Assembly: GCA_026224825.1 (NCBI GenBank)
Contig: JAMFRO010000099.1
Span: 1 to 38,261 of the forward strand
Direction: 5' to 3'
DNA: 38,261 nt
Origin: a bacterium
GTDB taxonomy: Bacteria > Pseudomonadota > Alphaproteobacteria > Acetobacterales > Acetobacteraceae
Made by a program: the position numbers and the translations under genes
The notes under the pieces: generated by a model
Told to the model about the DNA's origin: nothing
The model's database searches: none
What the model saw: only the letters and a program-made list of their open reading frames with translations
Shown: positions 14,702 through 22,717 of the stretch, piece after piece
How the letters are laid out: the number at the start of each line of letters is the position of its first letter
Numbering within the stretch: the stretch's first letter is position 1

Positions 14702-15697
14702 ATGCTGCTGACCCTGGTTCTGTTCTTCGGCGCCGCCGTGCTCATCTATTTATCCTGCGAATATTTCGTCAATGGGGTGGAATGGGTCGGTTACCGGCTG
14801 AACATCGCGGAAACCGCGACCGGCACCATTCTCGCCGCCTTCGGCACCGCACTTCCGGAGAGCGTGGTCACCTTCGTGGCCGTGTTCTTCGGCGCTACCG
14901 CGGCGGAGCGCGACATCGGCGTGGGCTCGGCGCTGGGCGGGCCGCTGGCGCTGAGCACTTTGGCCTATTCCGTGGTCGGGCTCACGCTGCTGGGCTCGCG
15001 GCACTTAAAGGTGAAGCGCAAGGAAGCCCTGGCGGTGGATTGCCGGCGCCTGTCCCGCGACCAGGGCTGGTTCCTCTGCATCTTCCTCTGCAAACTCGGC
15101 CTCGGCCTGGTCGTCTTCCCCGGCAAGCACTGGTTCGGCTTCCTGTTTCTGGCCGCCTATGCGGTTTACGTGTGGAAGGAGCTGCAGCGCGACGGCGACC
15201 ATCACGAGGCCGAGGAGCTGGAGCCCCTGAAACTCCGCCCGCGCGACCCGGCACCCGCTTTGTTCTGGGCCGCCCTGCAGACGCTCGCCGCTCTGGCCGT
15301 CATCTTCCTCGCCTCGCGCAGCTTTGTCGCCCAACTCACCACCATCGGCCCCTGGCTGGGCATGTCGCCGCAATTAACGGCCTTGCTGTTCAGCCCCATC
15401 GCCACCGAAATGCCGGAAACGATGAACGCCATCATCTGGGTGCGCCAGGGCAAGGAGCGTCTGGCTTTGTGCAACATCAGCGGTGCGATGATGATCCAGG
15501 CCACGGTGCCCACCGCCTGCGGCCTGTTCGGCACGCCCTGGCTGTTCACCCGGCCGGTGATCTTGGCTGGCGCCATCACGGCGATAGCGGTGGCCGCACT
15601 GTTTTTGATGTTCCGCGGCGGCAAGGTTACCGGCAAGCAGTTGACGTGGTCTAGTTTGCTGTATCTGGTGTTCGCGGGGTTGTTGCTGCTGCGGTGA
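14702..15697 (+). CDS. CaCA-family (YrbG-like) cation antiporter, probable Mn2+ exporter
   Basis: The 331-residue protein (ATG 14702, or GTG 14699) has about ten membrane segments and the two alpha-repeats of the cation/Ca2+ exchanger superfamily: AAFGTALPES at about 45-54 and SPIATEMPET at about 231-240, each with the ion-binding acidic residue. A short charged central loop (residues 164-182, HHEAEELEP) separates the halves. Family members exchange Ca2+ or other divalent ions for Na+, H+ or K+. The Mn2+ riboswitch in front strongly suggests Mn2+ export. There is no clear Shine-Dalgarno sequence, which fits control by the RNA. Its stop directly abuts the stop of the convergent gene. Confidence 0.9.
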   Translation: MLLTLVLFFGAAVLIYLSCEYFVNGVEWVGYRLNIAETATGTILAAFGTALPESVVTFVAVFFGATAAERDIGVGSALGGPLALSTLAYSVVGLTLLGSRHLKVKRKEALAVDCRRLSRDQGWFLCIFLCKLGLGLVVFPGKHWFGFLFLAAYAVYVWKELQRDGDHHEAEELEPLKLRPRDPAPALFWAALQTLAALAVIFLASRSFVAQLTTIGPWLGMSPQLTALLFSPIATEMPETMNAIIWVRQGKERLALCNISGAMMIQATVPTACGLFGTPWLFTRPVILAGAITAIAVAALFLMFRGGKVTGKQLTWSSLLYLVFAGLLLLR

Positions 15698-16033
15698 TTA
15701 CTGCCCGTGGAACCCGGCGCCATCGGCCTCGGACTTGCAGGCATAGAAACCGTAATCATCCTGGCCTTTGCCGTAACCCGGCGCACCTGGCAGCGCATAG
15801 GTCAGATGCGCGCCATCGGACCAGACGACCGGATCGCTATTGCCGCAATGGCTGGCCGCCGCCGCCGTGCTGGCGAAGCGATGCCCGGTGCCGAGCCCGG
15901 TGGTGGCCCCCTGCCCTTCGTTCTGCGCCGAGGGCGAGCCGGGCGCAGTGAGCCCGTCCGCCATGGCCGCCGGGGCGGCGCCCAGGGCGCAGATCAGGCT
16001 TAATGCGGCTAACCCATGATTTTTCGGCTGCAT
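15698..16033 (-). CDS. Small secreted protein with VVW/CG domain
   Basis: The 111-residue protein starts at ATG 16033, with AAGGAG eight bases upstream. A signal peptide covers residues 1-26 (cleaved after AMA). The mature part has SHCGNSDPVVWSDGAHLTYA, GAPGYGKG and GFYACKSEADGAGFHG. This C-G, D-x-VVW, YG-x-G, G-x-Y-x-C and A-x-GF series is a small periplasmic domain common in acid-tolerant and soil proteobacteria, with two conserved Cys that probably form a disulfide. Its function is unknown. It converges with the antiporter gene, stop touching stop. Confidence 0.75.
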   Translation of the reverse strand: MQPKNHGLAALSLICALGAAPAAMADGLTAPGSPSAQNEGQGATTGLGTGHRFASTAAAASHCGNSDPVVWSDGAHLTYALPGAPGYGKGQDDYGFYACKSEADGAGFHGQ

Positions 16034-16090
16034 GACGATGTCTCCTTGCTACCGTCAGAGACATGACCCAAGTTTGCCGGAATTCAATGA

Positions 16091-16270
16091 CGCGGCGGAT
16101 TACGTTACGGCAAGGCGGCCCACAACGTCGGGCGGATAAGCACAGTGCAATCCGCCATCTTTGGTGCGTACACCTCCACCCTTTTCGCCTTCCATTTTGG
16201 CGACGCCATGGGGCGCGACCAAGCACCGGCAAAAGATGGCGGATTGCGCTTGCGCTTATCCGCCCGCTGG
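16091..16270. repeat. REP/BIME-like inverted repeat pair
   Basis: A hairpin unit GGCGGATAAGC...GCAATCCGCC lies at 16131-16155, and its longer inverted copy lies at about 16224-16266 (GATGGCGGATTGCGC, then GCGCTTATCCGCCCG). The arms as a whole are about 38 bp, roughly 85 percent alike and separated by about 55 bp. A third, partial GGCGGATTACG lies at 16094-16104. Such GGCGGATT...ATCCGCC units are dispersed REP elements in many proteobacteria. No gene is seen between 16034 and 16429 besides this. Confidence 0.7.
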
Positions 16271-16429
16271 CTGAAACTCAACGTCAAAAGATTCCAGAAA
16301 GATAAGGCTGGGGCTGCCTCAATTACAATCACCTTAAAGCTAGGCCAAAATTGCTTTTCAGCATTTGGATCGCATCCGCCTCGCCCATATAGGCTTGACG
16401 CAAAATCAAGCCATTCAAGGAAATACTCC

Positions 16430-17188
16430 ATGTTCTATCACCGCAAGGAACTCATCCGTCCCGTGAGCATCGGCACGCCGGACGCGCAATTCGGGCAATA
16501 TCTGCTGGAACAATTCGGCGGGGCCACCGGCGAATTGACGGCCGCGCTGCAATACTGGGTGCAGTCGTTTCACGTCGAAAATGCCGCCATCCGCGATATG
16601 CTGCAAGACATTGCCCTGGAGGAATTCAGCCATCTCGAGATGGTCGGCAAGCTGATCGCGCAGCATACCTCGAAGCTGGATCAGACCGAGGTTTACGAAG
16701 CGCCATTATTTAAAATGAAAGGCGGCGGGCCGCATTTTCTGGACAGCCAGGGCTCATGCTGGACCGCCGCCTATATTCAGGAAGGCGGCAATGTCATCCG
16801 CGATCTGCGCGCGGATATTTCGTCCGAAGCCGGCGCCAGGCAGACCTATGAGGCGCTCATCAAGCGCACGACGGATGAGGGAACGCTGAAGGTTCTTACC
16901 TATCTGCTGACGCGCGAGATCACCCATACCAACATGTTCATGAAGGCTCTCGATGCCCTGGGCAAATTGGACGATCCGTTCTTCGGCACGATCGAGCCCG
17001 ATGAGACCGTGAATCTCGTGTTCAACCTGAGCCAGGGGGAGGATGCACGCGGGCCGTGGAATGAGGCACCGTTCGACTATATCGCGGCGCCGGAGCCGGA
17101 GGGCGGCTTTCCGCCGCCGCCGGTAAACCCGGATGATGAGAGAACTGCGCCGCCTGTGGGGAAGCGTGTTAAGGCCAAGGGTAAATAG
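16430..17188 (+). CDS. Manganese catalase
   Basis: The product has 252 residues from ATG 16430, with AAGG nine bases upstream; the frame is open far upstream through the repeat, but no earlier start is credible. The dimanganese ligand set of the family is complete: E35 in GELTAALQY, E65-x2-H68 in EEFSH, E133 in SSEAGARQTYE and E163-x2-H166 in REITHTNMF. It degrades hydrogen peroxide to water and oxygen without haem, in the cytoplasm. The C-terminal tail is Pro-rich then basic, shorter than in some homologues. It lies between the Mn2+ riboswitch-antiporter unit and the TerC gene. Confidence 0.94.
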   Translation: MFYHRKELIRPVSIGTPDAQFGQYLLEQFGGATGELTAALQYWVQSFHVENAAIRDMLQDIALEEFSHLEMVGKLIAQHTSKLDQTEVYEAPLFKMKGGGPHFLDSQGSCWTAAYIQEGGNVIRDLRADISSEAGARQTYEALIKRTTDEGTLKVLTYLLTREITHTNMFMKALDALGKLDDPFFGTIEPDETVNLVFNLSQGEDARGPWNEAPFDYIAAPEPEGGFPPPPVNPDDERTAPPVGKRVKAKGK

Positions 17189-17193
17189 TTTAA

Positions 17194-17300
17194 CTAGAGC
17201 ATGATCGCTTCAAGTGCGATCATGCTCCAGCTATTTTTGAGAGGGCGATTCACGGTTTCGGCCGCTCAAGATGAGCGGACCTCAACCGATCGCGCTCTAG
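17194..17300. repeat. 107-bp MITE-like repeat, copy 1
   Basis: The repeat has terminal inverted ends CTAGAGCATGATCG and CGATCGCGCTCTAG (12 of 14 matching). An inner perfect hairpin GAGCATGATCGC-TTCAAGT-GCGATCATGCTC follows at the left end and CCGCTC-AAGAT-GAGCGG lies at the right. It is 104/107 identical to copy 2 at 36673-36779. It begins six bases after the Mn-catalase stop and lies between convergent genes, with the TerC stop 36 bp past its end. Confidence 0.9.
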
Positions 17301-17335
17301 CCTCGCCCGGCTTCACGCTTGGACAAAGTCGAGGC

Positions 17336-17926
17336 TCACCCCGGCCAGAAATGCCCCGCCACCTCGTGCCAGCCCTGCCAGATCATGCTCACCGACACAT
17401 AGCCAACAATGACAATCCCGGCCCAGGCCAGCCAGGGAAAGCGCAGCATGATCCGCGCCACGAAATTCGCTGCTACGCCCATCAGCGCGATGGAGATGAC
17501 CAGCCCCGCCGCCAGCAGCAGCGGGTGGCCCCGTGCCGCCCCCGCCACGCCCAGCACATTGTCCAGGCTCATGGAGATATCGGCGATGATGATGCGCCAG
17601 ATCGCCCCGCGCAAAGTCTGTGGCGGTGCGGCCTCGTCATGCGCCGCCGTGGCGCTTAGCTCGCGCGCACTCTTCCACACCACCCAGAGCAGCAGAACCC
17701 CGCCGGCGAGCGTAAGCCCGATGATGGCCAGCAGTTTTACGGCCACCAGCGCGAAGAAGATGCGGATGATCGTGGCCCCGGCAATCCCGGCCAATATCGC
17801 CTTGCGCCGCTGTTCATCGGGTAGCCGCGCCACCGCCAGGCCGATGATGATGGCGTTATCCCCCGCCAGCACCAGGTCGATGAGCAATATCTGCGCGAGG
17901 ATGAGCAGCAGGGGCAAAATGTCCAT
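17336..17926 (-). CDS. TerC/YjbE family membrane protein
   Basis: From ATG 17926 the product has 196 residues and about seven membrane segments. The two family motifs, LAGDNAIIIG at about 20-29 and ADISMSLDNVLGVAG in the middle, place it in the TerC family and the short YjbE type. Conserved acidic residues in these motifs bind metal in the better-known Alx and MeeF/MeeY members, which export Mn2+, some of it for secreted metalloenzymes. The start has no strong ribosome binding site; a TTG further upstream seems less likely. It converges with the Mn-catalase gene across the 107-bp repeat. Mn2+ transport is inferred from family and context. Confidence 0.88.
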   Translation of the reverse strand: MDILPLLLILAQILLIDLVLAGDNAIIIGLAVARLPDEQRRKAILAGIAGATIIRIFFALVAVKLLAIIGLTLAGGVLLLWVVWKSARELSATAAHDEAAPPQTLRGAIWRIIIADISMSLDNVLGVAGAARGHPLLLAAGLVISIALMGVAANFVARIMLRFPWLAWAGIVIVGYVSVSMIWQGWHEVAGHFWPG

Positions 17927-18014
17927 AGCGTTGGGGTGGCCCGCGCCGCAGCGCCTTGTCAATGGCCAAACGGGGGGCTAGGCGGAGCGCGAGATTTTGT
18001 TCCAGGAGACCGCC

Positions 18015-19349
18015 ATGATTCCGCGCTATTCCCGCCCGCAGGCCGCCGCCATCTGGAACCAGGAGAATAAATACCGCATCTGGTTCCAGATCGAGGCGCA
18101 TGCCTGCGAGGCCATGGCGCTGTACGGCGCCATCCCGGCGGAAGCGGCGAAGGTGATCCGCGAGAAGGGGGACGCCGCCATGGCGGTGTTCACCGAGGCC
18201 GATACGCTGGAGATCGACACCATCGAGGCCGAGACGCGGCATGATGTGATCGCCTTCCTCACCTGGCTGGCCAAGCGCGTGGGCGAGGAAAGCCGCTTCG
18301 TGCACCAGGGCCTCACCTCGTCGGACGTGCTGGACACCTGCCTGGCCGTGCAGCTCACCCAGGCCGCGGACCTGCTGCTGGCCGATGTCGACCTCGTGCT
18401 TGCCGCGCTGAAAAAGCGGGCGCTGGAGCATAAATACACCATCACCATCGGCCGCAGCCACGGCATCCATGCCGAGCCGACGAGTTTCGGGCTGAAACTG
18501 GCCGGGCATTATGCTGAATTCGCCCGTAATCGTACACGCCTCATCGCCGCAAGGGCGGAAATCGCCACCTGCGCCATCTCCGGCGCCGTAGGCACGTTCG
18601 CGCATGTCGACCCGCGCGTGGAAGACTATGTGGCCGAAAAGCTTGGCCTCGCCGCCGAACCGGTTTCCACTCAGGTGATCCCGCGCGACCGCCACGCCGC
18701 TTTCTTCGCCACGCTGGGGGTGATTGCCTGCGGGGTGGAGCGTCTGGCCACGGAAGTGCGGCATCTGCAGCGCTCGGAAGTGCGCGAGGCGGAGGAGTTC
18801 TTCCATGCCGGCCAGAAGGGCTCCTCGGCCATGCCGCATAAACGCAACCCGGTGCTGTCCGAAAACCTGACCGGCCTCGCCCGGCTGGTGCGCGGCGCTG
18901 TGATCCCGGCGATGGAGAATGTGGCCCTCTGGCACGAGCGCGATATCTCGCATTCCTCCGTGGAGCGCGGCATCGCCCCGGATGCGACGGTAACCCTGGA
19001 TTTTGCCTTGGTCCGCCTGGCCGGGATGATGGACAAACTGACCATCTACCCCGAGCAGATGGCGGCCAACGTGGAGAGCCTGGGCGGGGTGGTACATTCC
19101 GGCGAGGTGCTGCTGGCCCTGACCAAAGCCGGCATCTCGCGCGAGGATGCGTATAAGATCGTGCAGCGCAACGCCATGGCGACATGGACCAGGCTCGGCC
19201 AAACCAGCGCGCAGAATTTCCGGGCCAATCTGCTGGCCGATGCGGAGGTGGCCGGGCGCGTGTCCGAAGCCGCGATCGATGCCGCCATGAGCGCCGAAAT
19301 GCACCATGCGCATGTGGACACGATATTTAAACGCGTGTTTGGCGGCTGA
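18015..19349 (+). CDS. purB: Adenylosuccinate lyase
   Basis: The product has 444 residues from ATG 18015, with AGGAG seven bases upstream. The fumarase/aspartase superfamily signature GSSAMPHKRNP is at about 269-279, TSSD at 101-104 and GRSHGIHAEP at about 146-155, which holds the catalytic His. The enzyme splits adenylosuccinate to AMP and SAICAR to AICAR in purine synthesis. The length suits the short bacterial type (about 430-450). It has no operon partner here and is divergent from the TerC gene. Confidence 0.96.
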   Translation: MIPRYSRPQAAAIWNQENKYRIWFQIEAHACEAMALYGAIPAEAAKVIREKGDAAMAVFTEADTLEIDTIEAETRHDVIAFLTWLAKRVGEESRFVHQGLTSSDVLDTCLAVQLTQAADLLLADVDLVLAALKKRALEHKYTITIGRSHGIHAEPTSFGLKLAGHYAEFARNRTRLIAARAEIATCAISGAVGTFAHVDPRVEDYVAEKLGLAAEPVSTQVIPRDRHAAFFATLGVIACGVERLATEVRHLQRSEVREAEEFFHAGQKGSSAMPHKRNPVLSENLTGLARLVRGAVIPAMENVALWHERDISHSSVERGIAPDATVTLDFALVRLAGMMDKLTIYPEQMAANVESLGGVVHSGEVLLALTKAGISREDAYKIVQRNAMATWTRLGQTSAQNFRANLLADAEVAGRVSEAAIDAAMSAEMHHAHVDTIFKRVFGG

Positions 19350-19465
19350 TTGATAGATTTTATCTATGAGTCGAGAATCGCCGTAATTCCGCCCCGCTTG
19401 CGCCGCATGGAAACCGCAACCGGATCGCAATGATCCGGCTCCGACGCTGTTCGAAGGAGATGCCG

Positions 19466-19828
19466 ATGCGGTCCCTACGTCTCGCTTTACTTGCGCTTTC
19501 CGTGCCGCTGGCCGCCTGCACCGTGGTGGCGCAGCCGACGCAGGTGGCGGTGTACCACCCGGCGCCCCCGCCGGTGGTTGTGGCGCGCCCGCCCCCGGTC
19601 GTCGTCGTGGTGCATCAGCCGCCGCCGCCGCTGCGTTATGAGGTCCGGCCCCCGCCGCCGCCCGGCGGCTATGTCTGGCGGCCTGGCCATTGGGAATGGA
19701 CCGGCAATGGCTATGCCTGGATCCAGGGACGCTATGTGTACCGCCATGCGGGCTGGCGCGTGTGGGTGCATGGGCATTGGGTACCTGGGCCGGGTGGCGG
19801 CATCTGGGTGCCGGGCCACTGGTCCTAG
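19466..19828 (+). CDS. YXWGXW-repeat lipoprotein
   Basis: From ATG 19466, with AAGGAG six bases upstream, the protein has 120 residues. A lipoprotein signal ends in LAAC at Cys18. A Pro-Val-rich linker (PPPVVVARPPPVVVVVHQPP) follows, then the repeat domain with WRPGHWEW, AWIQGRYVY, WVHGHWVP and IWVPGHW, the WXXGXW repeat seen in small outer-membrane or periplasmic proteins of Burkholderia and acid-tolerant Alphaproteobacteria. Its function is unknown, possibly envelope stress. A nearer ATG at 19460 would leave no space for the ribosome binding site. Confidence 0.85.
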   Translation: MRSLRLALLALSVPLAACTVVAQPTQVAVYHPAPPPVVVARPPPVVVVVHQPPPPLRYEVRPPPPPGGYVWRPGHWEWTGNGYAWIQGRYVYRHAGWRVWVHGHWVPGPGGGIWVPGHWS

Positions 19829-19866
19829 CGTTTTGATTTCGCGCGGAATCATCCTAACTACAGGGG

Positions 19867-20520
19867 ATGGAAATTCTGCGCGACCACATGCTGATCCTGC
19901 CCGAACTGCAGGCTGAAATCGTAGCGCGCTGTGTGGCCGGCAATTTTGGCGATGAGCCGCGCCTGCACGCGCAGCCGCTGGGCAGTATCGCGCTCCCGGA
20001 TGGCAGCGAAAAACCGGTCTGGCTGTGCCATGCGGCGGATGCCGTGCTGCTGGATGACCATGGCCAGACAGTGCTGATTACCAGGCTGCATAACCCAGGG
20101 CGGGGCAAGCAGGCCATTCCGGGCGGGCTGCTGGATGAGATCGACGGCCGGGTTGAGGCCTCCCGCGCGGCGGCGTTGCGCGAGGCGATGGAGGAGACCG
20201 GGATAGATGCCGAGGTGCTGGCGGGGGCCGACATAAGGCAGATTGGGCACCGGCGTTATGCGCGGCCGTTCGATATACGGAGCGCCTGGAATAATCTGCC
20301 GGGCACGCCGGTGCGCAAAGGCGATTTTTTCACCGTCTCGACCATGGGCTTCCGGATAAAGATCGCGGGTAATTTGAACGATGTGGCGTTGCTGGCGGGG
20401 GATGATGCCACGGCGGTGCATGTGGTGGAGATTGCCGGGCTGACGCCAGGGCAATTCGCCGTGCCGGACCATATTGAGATGATCCGCGAGGCGCTGAACC
20501 TTCGCGGAGTGGGGGGCTGA
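19867..20520 (+). CDS. NUDIX hydrolase
   Basis: The 217-residue protein has a NUDIX box near residues 97-124: PGGLLDEIDG, then E-x7-REAMEETGI, which keeps the REUXEEXGU core. The leading Gly-to-Glu spacing is one or two residues off the canonical box, so there is a small insertion. NUDIX enzymes hydrolyse nucleoside diphosphates linked to another group. The substrate is not evident. The stop overlaps the start of the NRDE gene by one base (TGATG), so they form an operon with the GNAT gene after it. AGGGG lies right against the ATG, so the start is not certain. Confidence 0.85.
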   Translation: MEILRDHMLILPELQAEIVARCVAGNFGDEPRLHAQPLGSIALPDGSEKPVWLCHAADAVLLDDHGQTVLITRLHNPGRGKQAIPGGLLDEIDGRVEASRAAALREAMEETGIDAEVLAGADIRQIGHRRYARPFDIRSAWNNLPGTPVRKGDFFTVSTMGFRIKIAGNLNDVALLAGDDATAVHVVEIAGLTPGQFAVPDHIEMIREALNLRGVGG

Positions 20521-21227
20521 TGTGTTCGATTATTCTCTCCATCGGCCCTGAGGGCGTGTTTGCCGCCGCCAATCGCGATGAGATGGCCAGCCGCCCGTGG
20601 GAAGCGCCGGCGGAATACTGGCCGGGCATTTGCGGCGGGCGCGACAGTCTGGCCGGGGGCACCTGGCTGGCGCTCAACCGGCATGGGGTTATGGCGGCGG
20701 TGCTGAACCGGGAAGGCACACTTGGCCCGGCGCCGGGCAAAAAGAGCCGGGGCAGCCTGCCGCTGCTGGCCTTGGCCCAGGCAAGTGCCGCGGCGGGCGC
20801 CGAGGTGATCCGCACGCTGGACGGCGCGGCATATCGCCCGTTCAACCTGGTGGTGGCCGATGCCGGCGGGGCGTTCTTTATCCGCGGCCTGGGCGAAAAC
20901 CGGCCGGAGGCGGTGCCGCTGGCGCCGGGGGTGCACATGATCACGGCGGGGGAGCCGGATGATATGGGCCGCCCGCGCATTGCCAGACATTTACCGCGTT
21001 TTCAGGCGGCACCTGTCGCGCAATGGGGTAGGCTGTTGGCGGATAGCTCGGGCGATCGGGCGGATCAGATCAATGTGCAGGCCGACGAAGACGGGTTCGG
21101 CACGGTCTGCGCCAGCCTGGTGCGCCTGGCCTATGGCCTTGAAGCTAACGGAAGTGTGACAGAACATATGTTCGCAGCGGGGCCGCCAGATATTGCGGAG
21201 TTCAGACTAATCAGTTGGAATGCATAG
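20520..21227 (+). CDS. NRDE/TANGO2 family protein
   Basis: The product has 235 residues. It opens with MCSIILSIGP and the signature ANRDE at residues 17-21, then SRPWEAPAEYWPG and GGRDSLAGGTWLALNRHG, which together mark the NRDE (TANGO2) family. Cys2 would become the N-terminal nucleophile after methionine removal, as in the Ntn-hydrolase fold. Members have been tied to haem movement and to stress in mitochondria and bacteria; the bacterial role is unsettled. It sits between a NUDIX and a GNAT gene in a tightly packed operon. Confidence 0.9.
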   Translation: MCSIILSIGPEGVFAAANRDEMASRPWEAPAEYWPGICGGRDSLAGGTWLALNRHGVMAAVLNREGTLGPAPGKKSRGSLPLLALAQASAAAGAEVIRTLDGAAYRPFNLVVADAGGAFFIRGLGENRPEAVPLAPGVHMITAGEPDDMGRPRIARHLPRFQAAPVAQWGRLLADSSGDRADQINVQADEDGFGTVCASLVRLAYGLEANGSVTEHMFAAGPPDIAEFRLISWNA

Positions 21228-21701
21228 ATGGAGCTGAATATTGAGCAGGTGAGCGGGCCCAGCTACGAGATGCGGGCGCTGATCACGGAATTGGAAGCCT
21301 ATCTCGCGGGCTTGTACCTGCCGGAGCAATTGCATGGCTGGCCTTATGAGCGATTGCTGCAGGCGGATGTGAAATTCTTCCTCGCCAAGCGCGGCGCAAA
21401 AGCCGTGGGCTGCGGCGGCATCGCTCTATTCGATGAATTCGCCGAGGTGAAACGCATGTTCACCATACCCGAAGAGCGCGGCCGTGGCGTGGGCCGGGCA
21501 CTGATGGCGCGGCTGGAGGAAGAGGCACGCGCGGCGGGCAAAACCTGGCTGCTGCTGGAAACCGGGCATGGGCAGAATGAGTCGATGCACTTCTTCGAGG
21601 AGACCGGCTTCCACCCGCGCAGCTATTTTGGGCCTTATACCGATATGAAGCCTCTTACATTGGCGACCAGCCGGTTTTACCAGAAGCGGCTGGCCGGGTA
21701 G
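21228..21701 (+). CDS. GNAT family N-acetyltransferase
   Basis: The 157-residue product starts directly after the NRDE stop codon. Motif A of the GNAT fold is clear at about 78-105: VKRMFTIPEERGRGVGRALM, with the R-x2-G-x-G loop that holds acetyl-CoA, followed by the motif B helix ESMHFFEETGFHPRSYFGPY. Such enzymes transfer acetyl groups from acetyl-CoA to amines. The substrate is unknown. It is the last gene of the NUDIX-NRDE-GNAT operon. Confidence 0.9.
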   Translation: MELNIEQVSGPSYEMRALITELEAYLAGLYLPEQLHGWPYERLLQADVKFFLAKRGAKAVGCGGIALFDEFAEVKRMFTIPEERGRGVGRALMARLEEEARAAGKTWLLLETGHGQNESMHFFEETGFHPRSYFGPYTDMKPLTLATSRFYQKRLAG

Positions 21702-21873
21702 GGGAAGCGCTCCGAGTTTGCGTTTGGGCGGCTTTTGTCCGTCTAGTTTCGTGGCATCCACCGGAGAAACTGGACATTATGCCACGACCGGATTGGGCCC
21801 GAAAGTGGACCGACCACTTTTCTGACGGCCACCCTGGAAGAGCGGCATTCACATATCGCCCCAAGGAGGACGG

Positions 21874-21936
21874 ATGGCCTTGGGACAAACAAGCATAGGA
21901 AGCGGACCTTCGTTCATTACGGCGATCTCGCTATAA
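21874..21936 (+). CDS. Possible 20-residue leader peptide
   Basis: ATG 21874 follows AAGGAGGACGG, the strongest ribosome binding site in the neighbourhood, and opens a frame of 20 codons (MALGQTSIGSGPSFITAISL) ending in TAA 35 bp before the next gene. A strong site in front of so short a frame suggests a leader peptide or small protein, or the decayed end of a former gene. The hairpin AAAGTGG-ACCGA-CCACTTT (21802-21820) lies just upstream. Confidence 0.25.
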   Translation: MALGQTSIGSGPSFITAISL

Positions 21937-21970
21937 GCGCGTATCTCAAGGCGAAAAATGTGAGGGCAAA

Positions 21971-22717
21971 ATGCAGATCATCACCGAATTATTGGCAGTC
22001 CTTGCCGCCCTGGGATTGAGCGGGGCCGTTGCGACTGCAGTCGCCTATTGGCTATTCCATATTTTTGCAAAAGGATGGCTCGATTCGCATTTTCAGCGCG
22101 ATCTGGAGGCGCTTAGGGCGGAGCACTTACGAGAAGCCGAGCGTCTTAAGGCTGATCTCGGACGCTATGCTGATCGAGCGATAAAGTTCCATGAACGAGA
22201 ATACGAAGTGCTGCCAGAAGCCTGGGGCAAAATGAATAAAGCATACGGGGCAGTAGCTTATGCAATATCGAGCTTCCAGGAGTCTGCGGACCTAAATATC
22301 ATGTCGGATAAGGAACTCGAAGCATGGCTTGAGGGTGCCGAGATGCATGATATTCAGAAGTCAGAAATCAGGGCGGCAACGAACAAGAACGAAAATTATA
22401 TCAAGATTCTCACATGGAAGCAAATTGGTGAGGCTGACAAGGTGTTGTCTGAGTTCAACAATTATCTAATCCTGCAAGGCATTTTCATTGATGAAGACAT
22501 CGCAACGAAGATGGCCGAGGCGGGAAAAATTATGAGGTCGGCTTTAATAAGTCGAAAAATGGTTGAACGCATAAAGGGCAATTACAGCTCTGGTGGGACC
22601 GATTTTTGGATAAAGGCTACAGAACAAATCAGCCCAGTTGGAAGTATGGTGGAAGACATTAAGACCCTGGTACGACACCGGCTCGCGGACATAAAGCTAT
22701 CGTCAGCCTCAGAATGA
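21971..22717 (+). CDS. Membrane-anchored coiled-coil protein of unknown function
   Basis: The product has 248 residues. One N-terminal membrane segment (about 6-32, LLAVLAALGLSGAVATAVAYWLF) is followed by a charged heptad-like stretch (LEALRAEHLREAERLKADLG, about 45-64) and a helical soluble region with YGAVAYAISSFQESADL, WKQIGEADKVLSEFNNYLILQGIFI and ALISRKMVERI. I have a sense of similar hypothetical proteins with the WLDSHFQRDLEALRAEH and RYADRAIKFHEREYEVLPEAW blocks, but no function is known to me. Base composition is clearly more AT-rich than its neighbours, and codons ending in A or T are common, which suggests horizontal transfer. Confidence 0.75.
   Translation: MQIITELLAVLAALGLSGAVATAVAYWLFHIFAKGWLDSHFQRDLEALRAEHLREAERLKADLGRYADRAIKFHEREYEVLPEAWGKMNKAYGAVAYAISSFQESADLNIMSDKELEAWLEGAEMHDIQKSEIRAATNKNENYIKILTWKQIGEADKVLSEFNNYLILQGIFIDEDIATKMAEAGKIMRSALISRKMVERIKGNYSSGGTDFWIKATEQISPVGSMVEDIKTLVRHRLADIKLSSASE

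Noticed and set aside
13798..15654. Open frame of 618 codons on the plus strand
   Set aside because: It runs antisense through the SnoaL-like gene, across the riboswitch, and out of frame through the antiporter gene. No domain or ribosome binding site was seen.
16105..16431. Open frame of 108 codons on the minus strand upstream of the Mn-catalase gene
   Set aside because: It is built largely from the REP-like inverted repeat and lacks a credible start.
17856..19430. Open frame of 524 codons opposite purB
   Set aside because: It is antisense to a clear housekeeping gene, with shadow-type His/Arg/Gly-rich composition.
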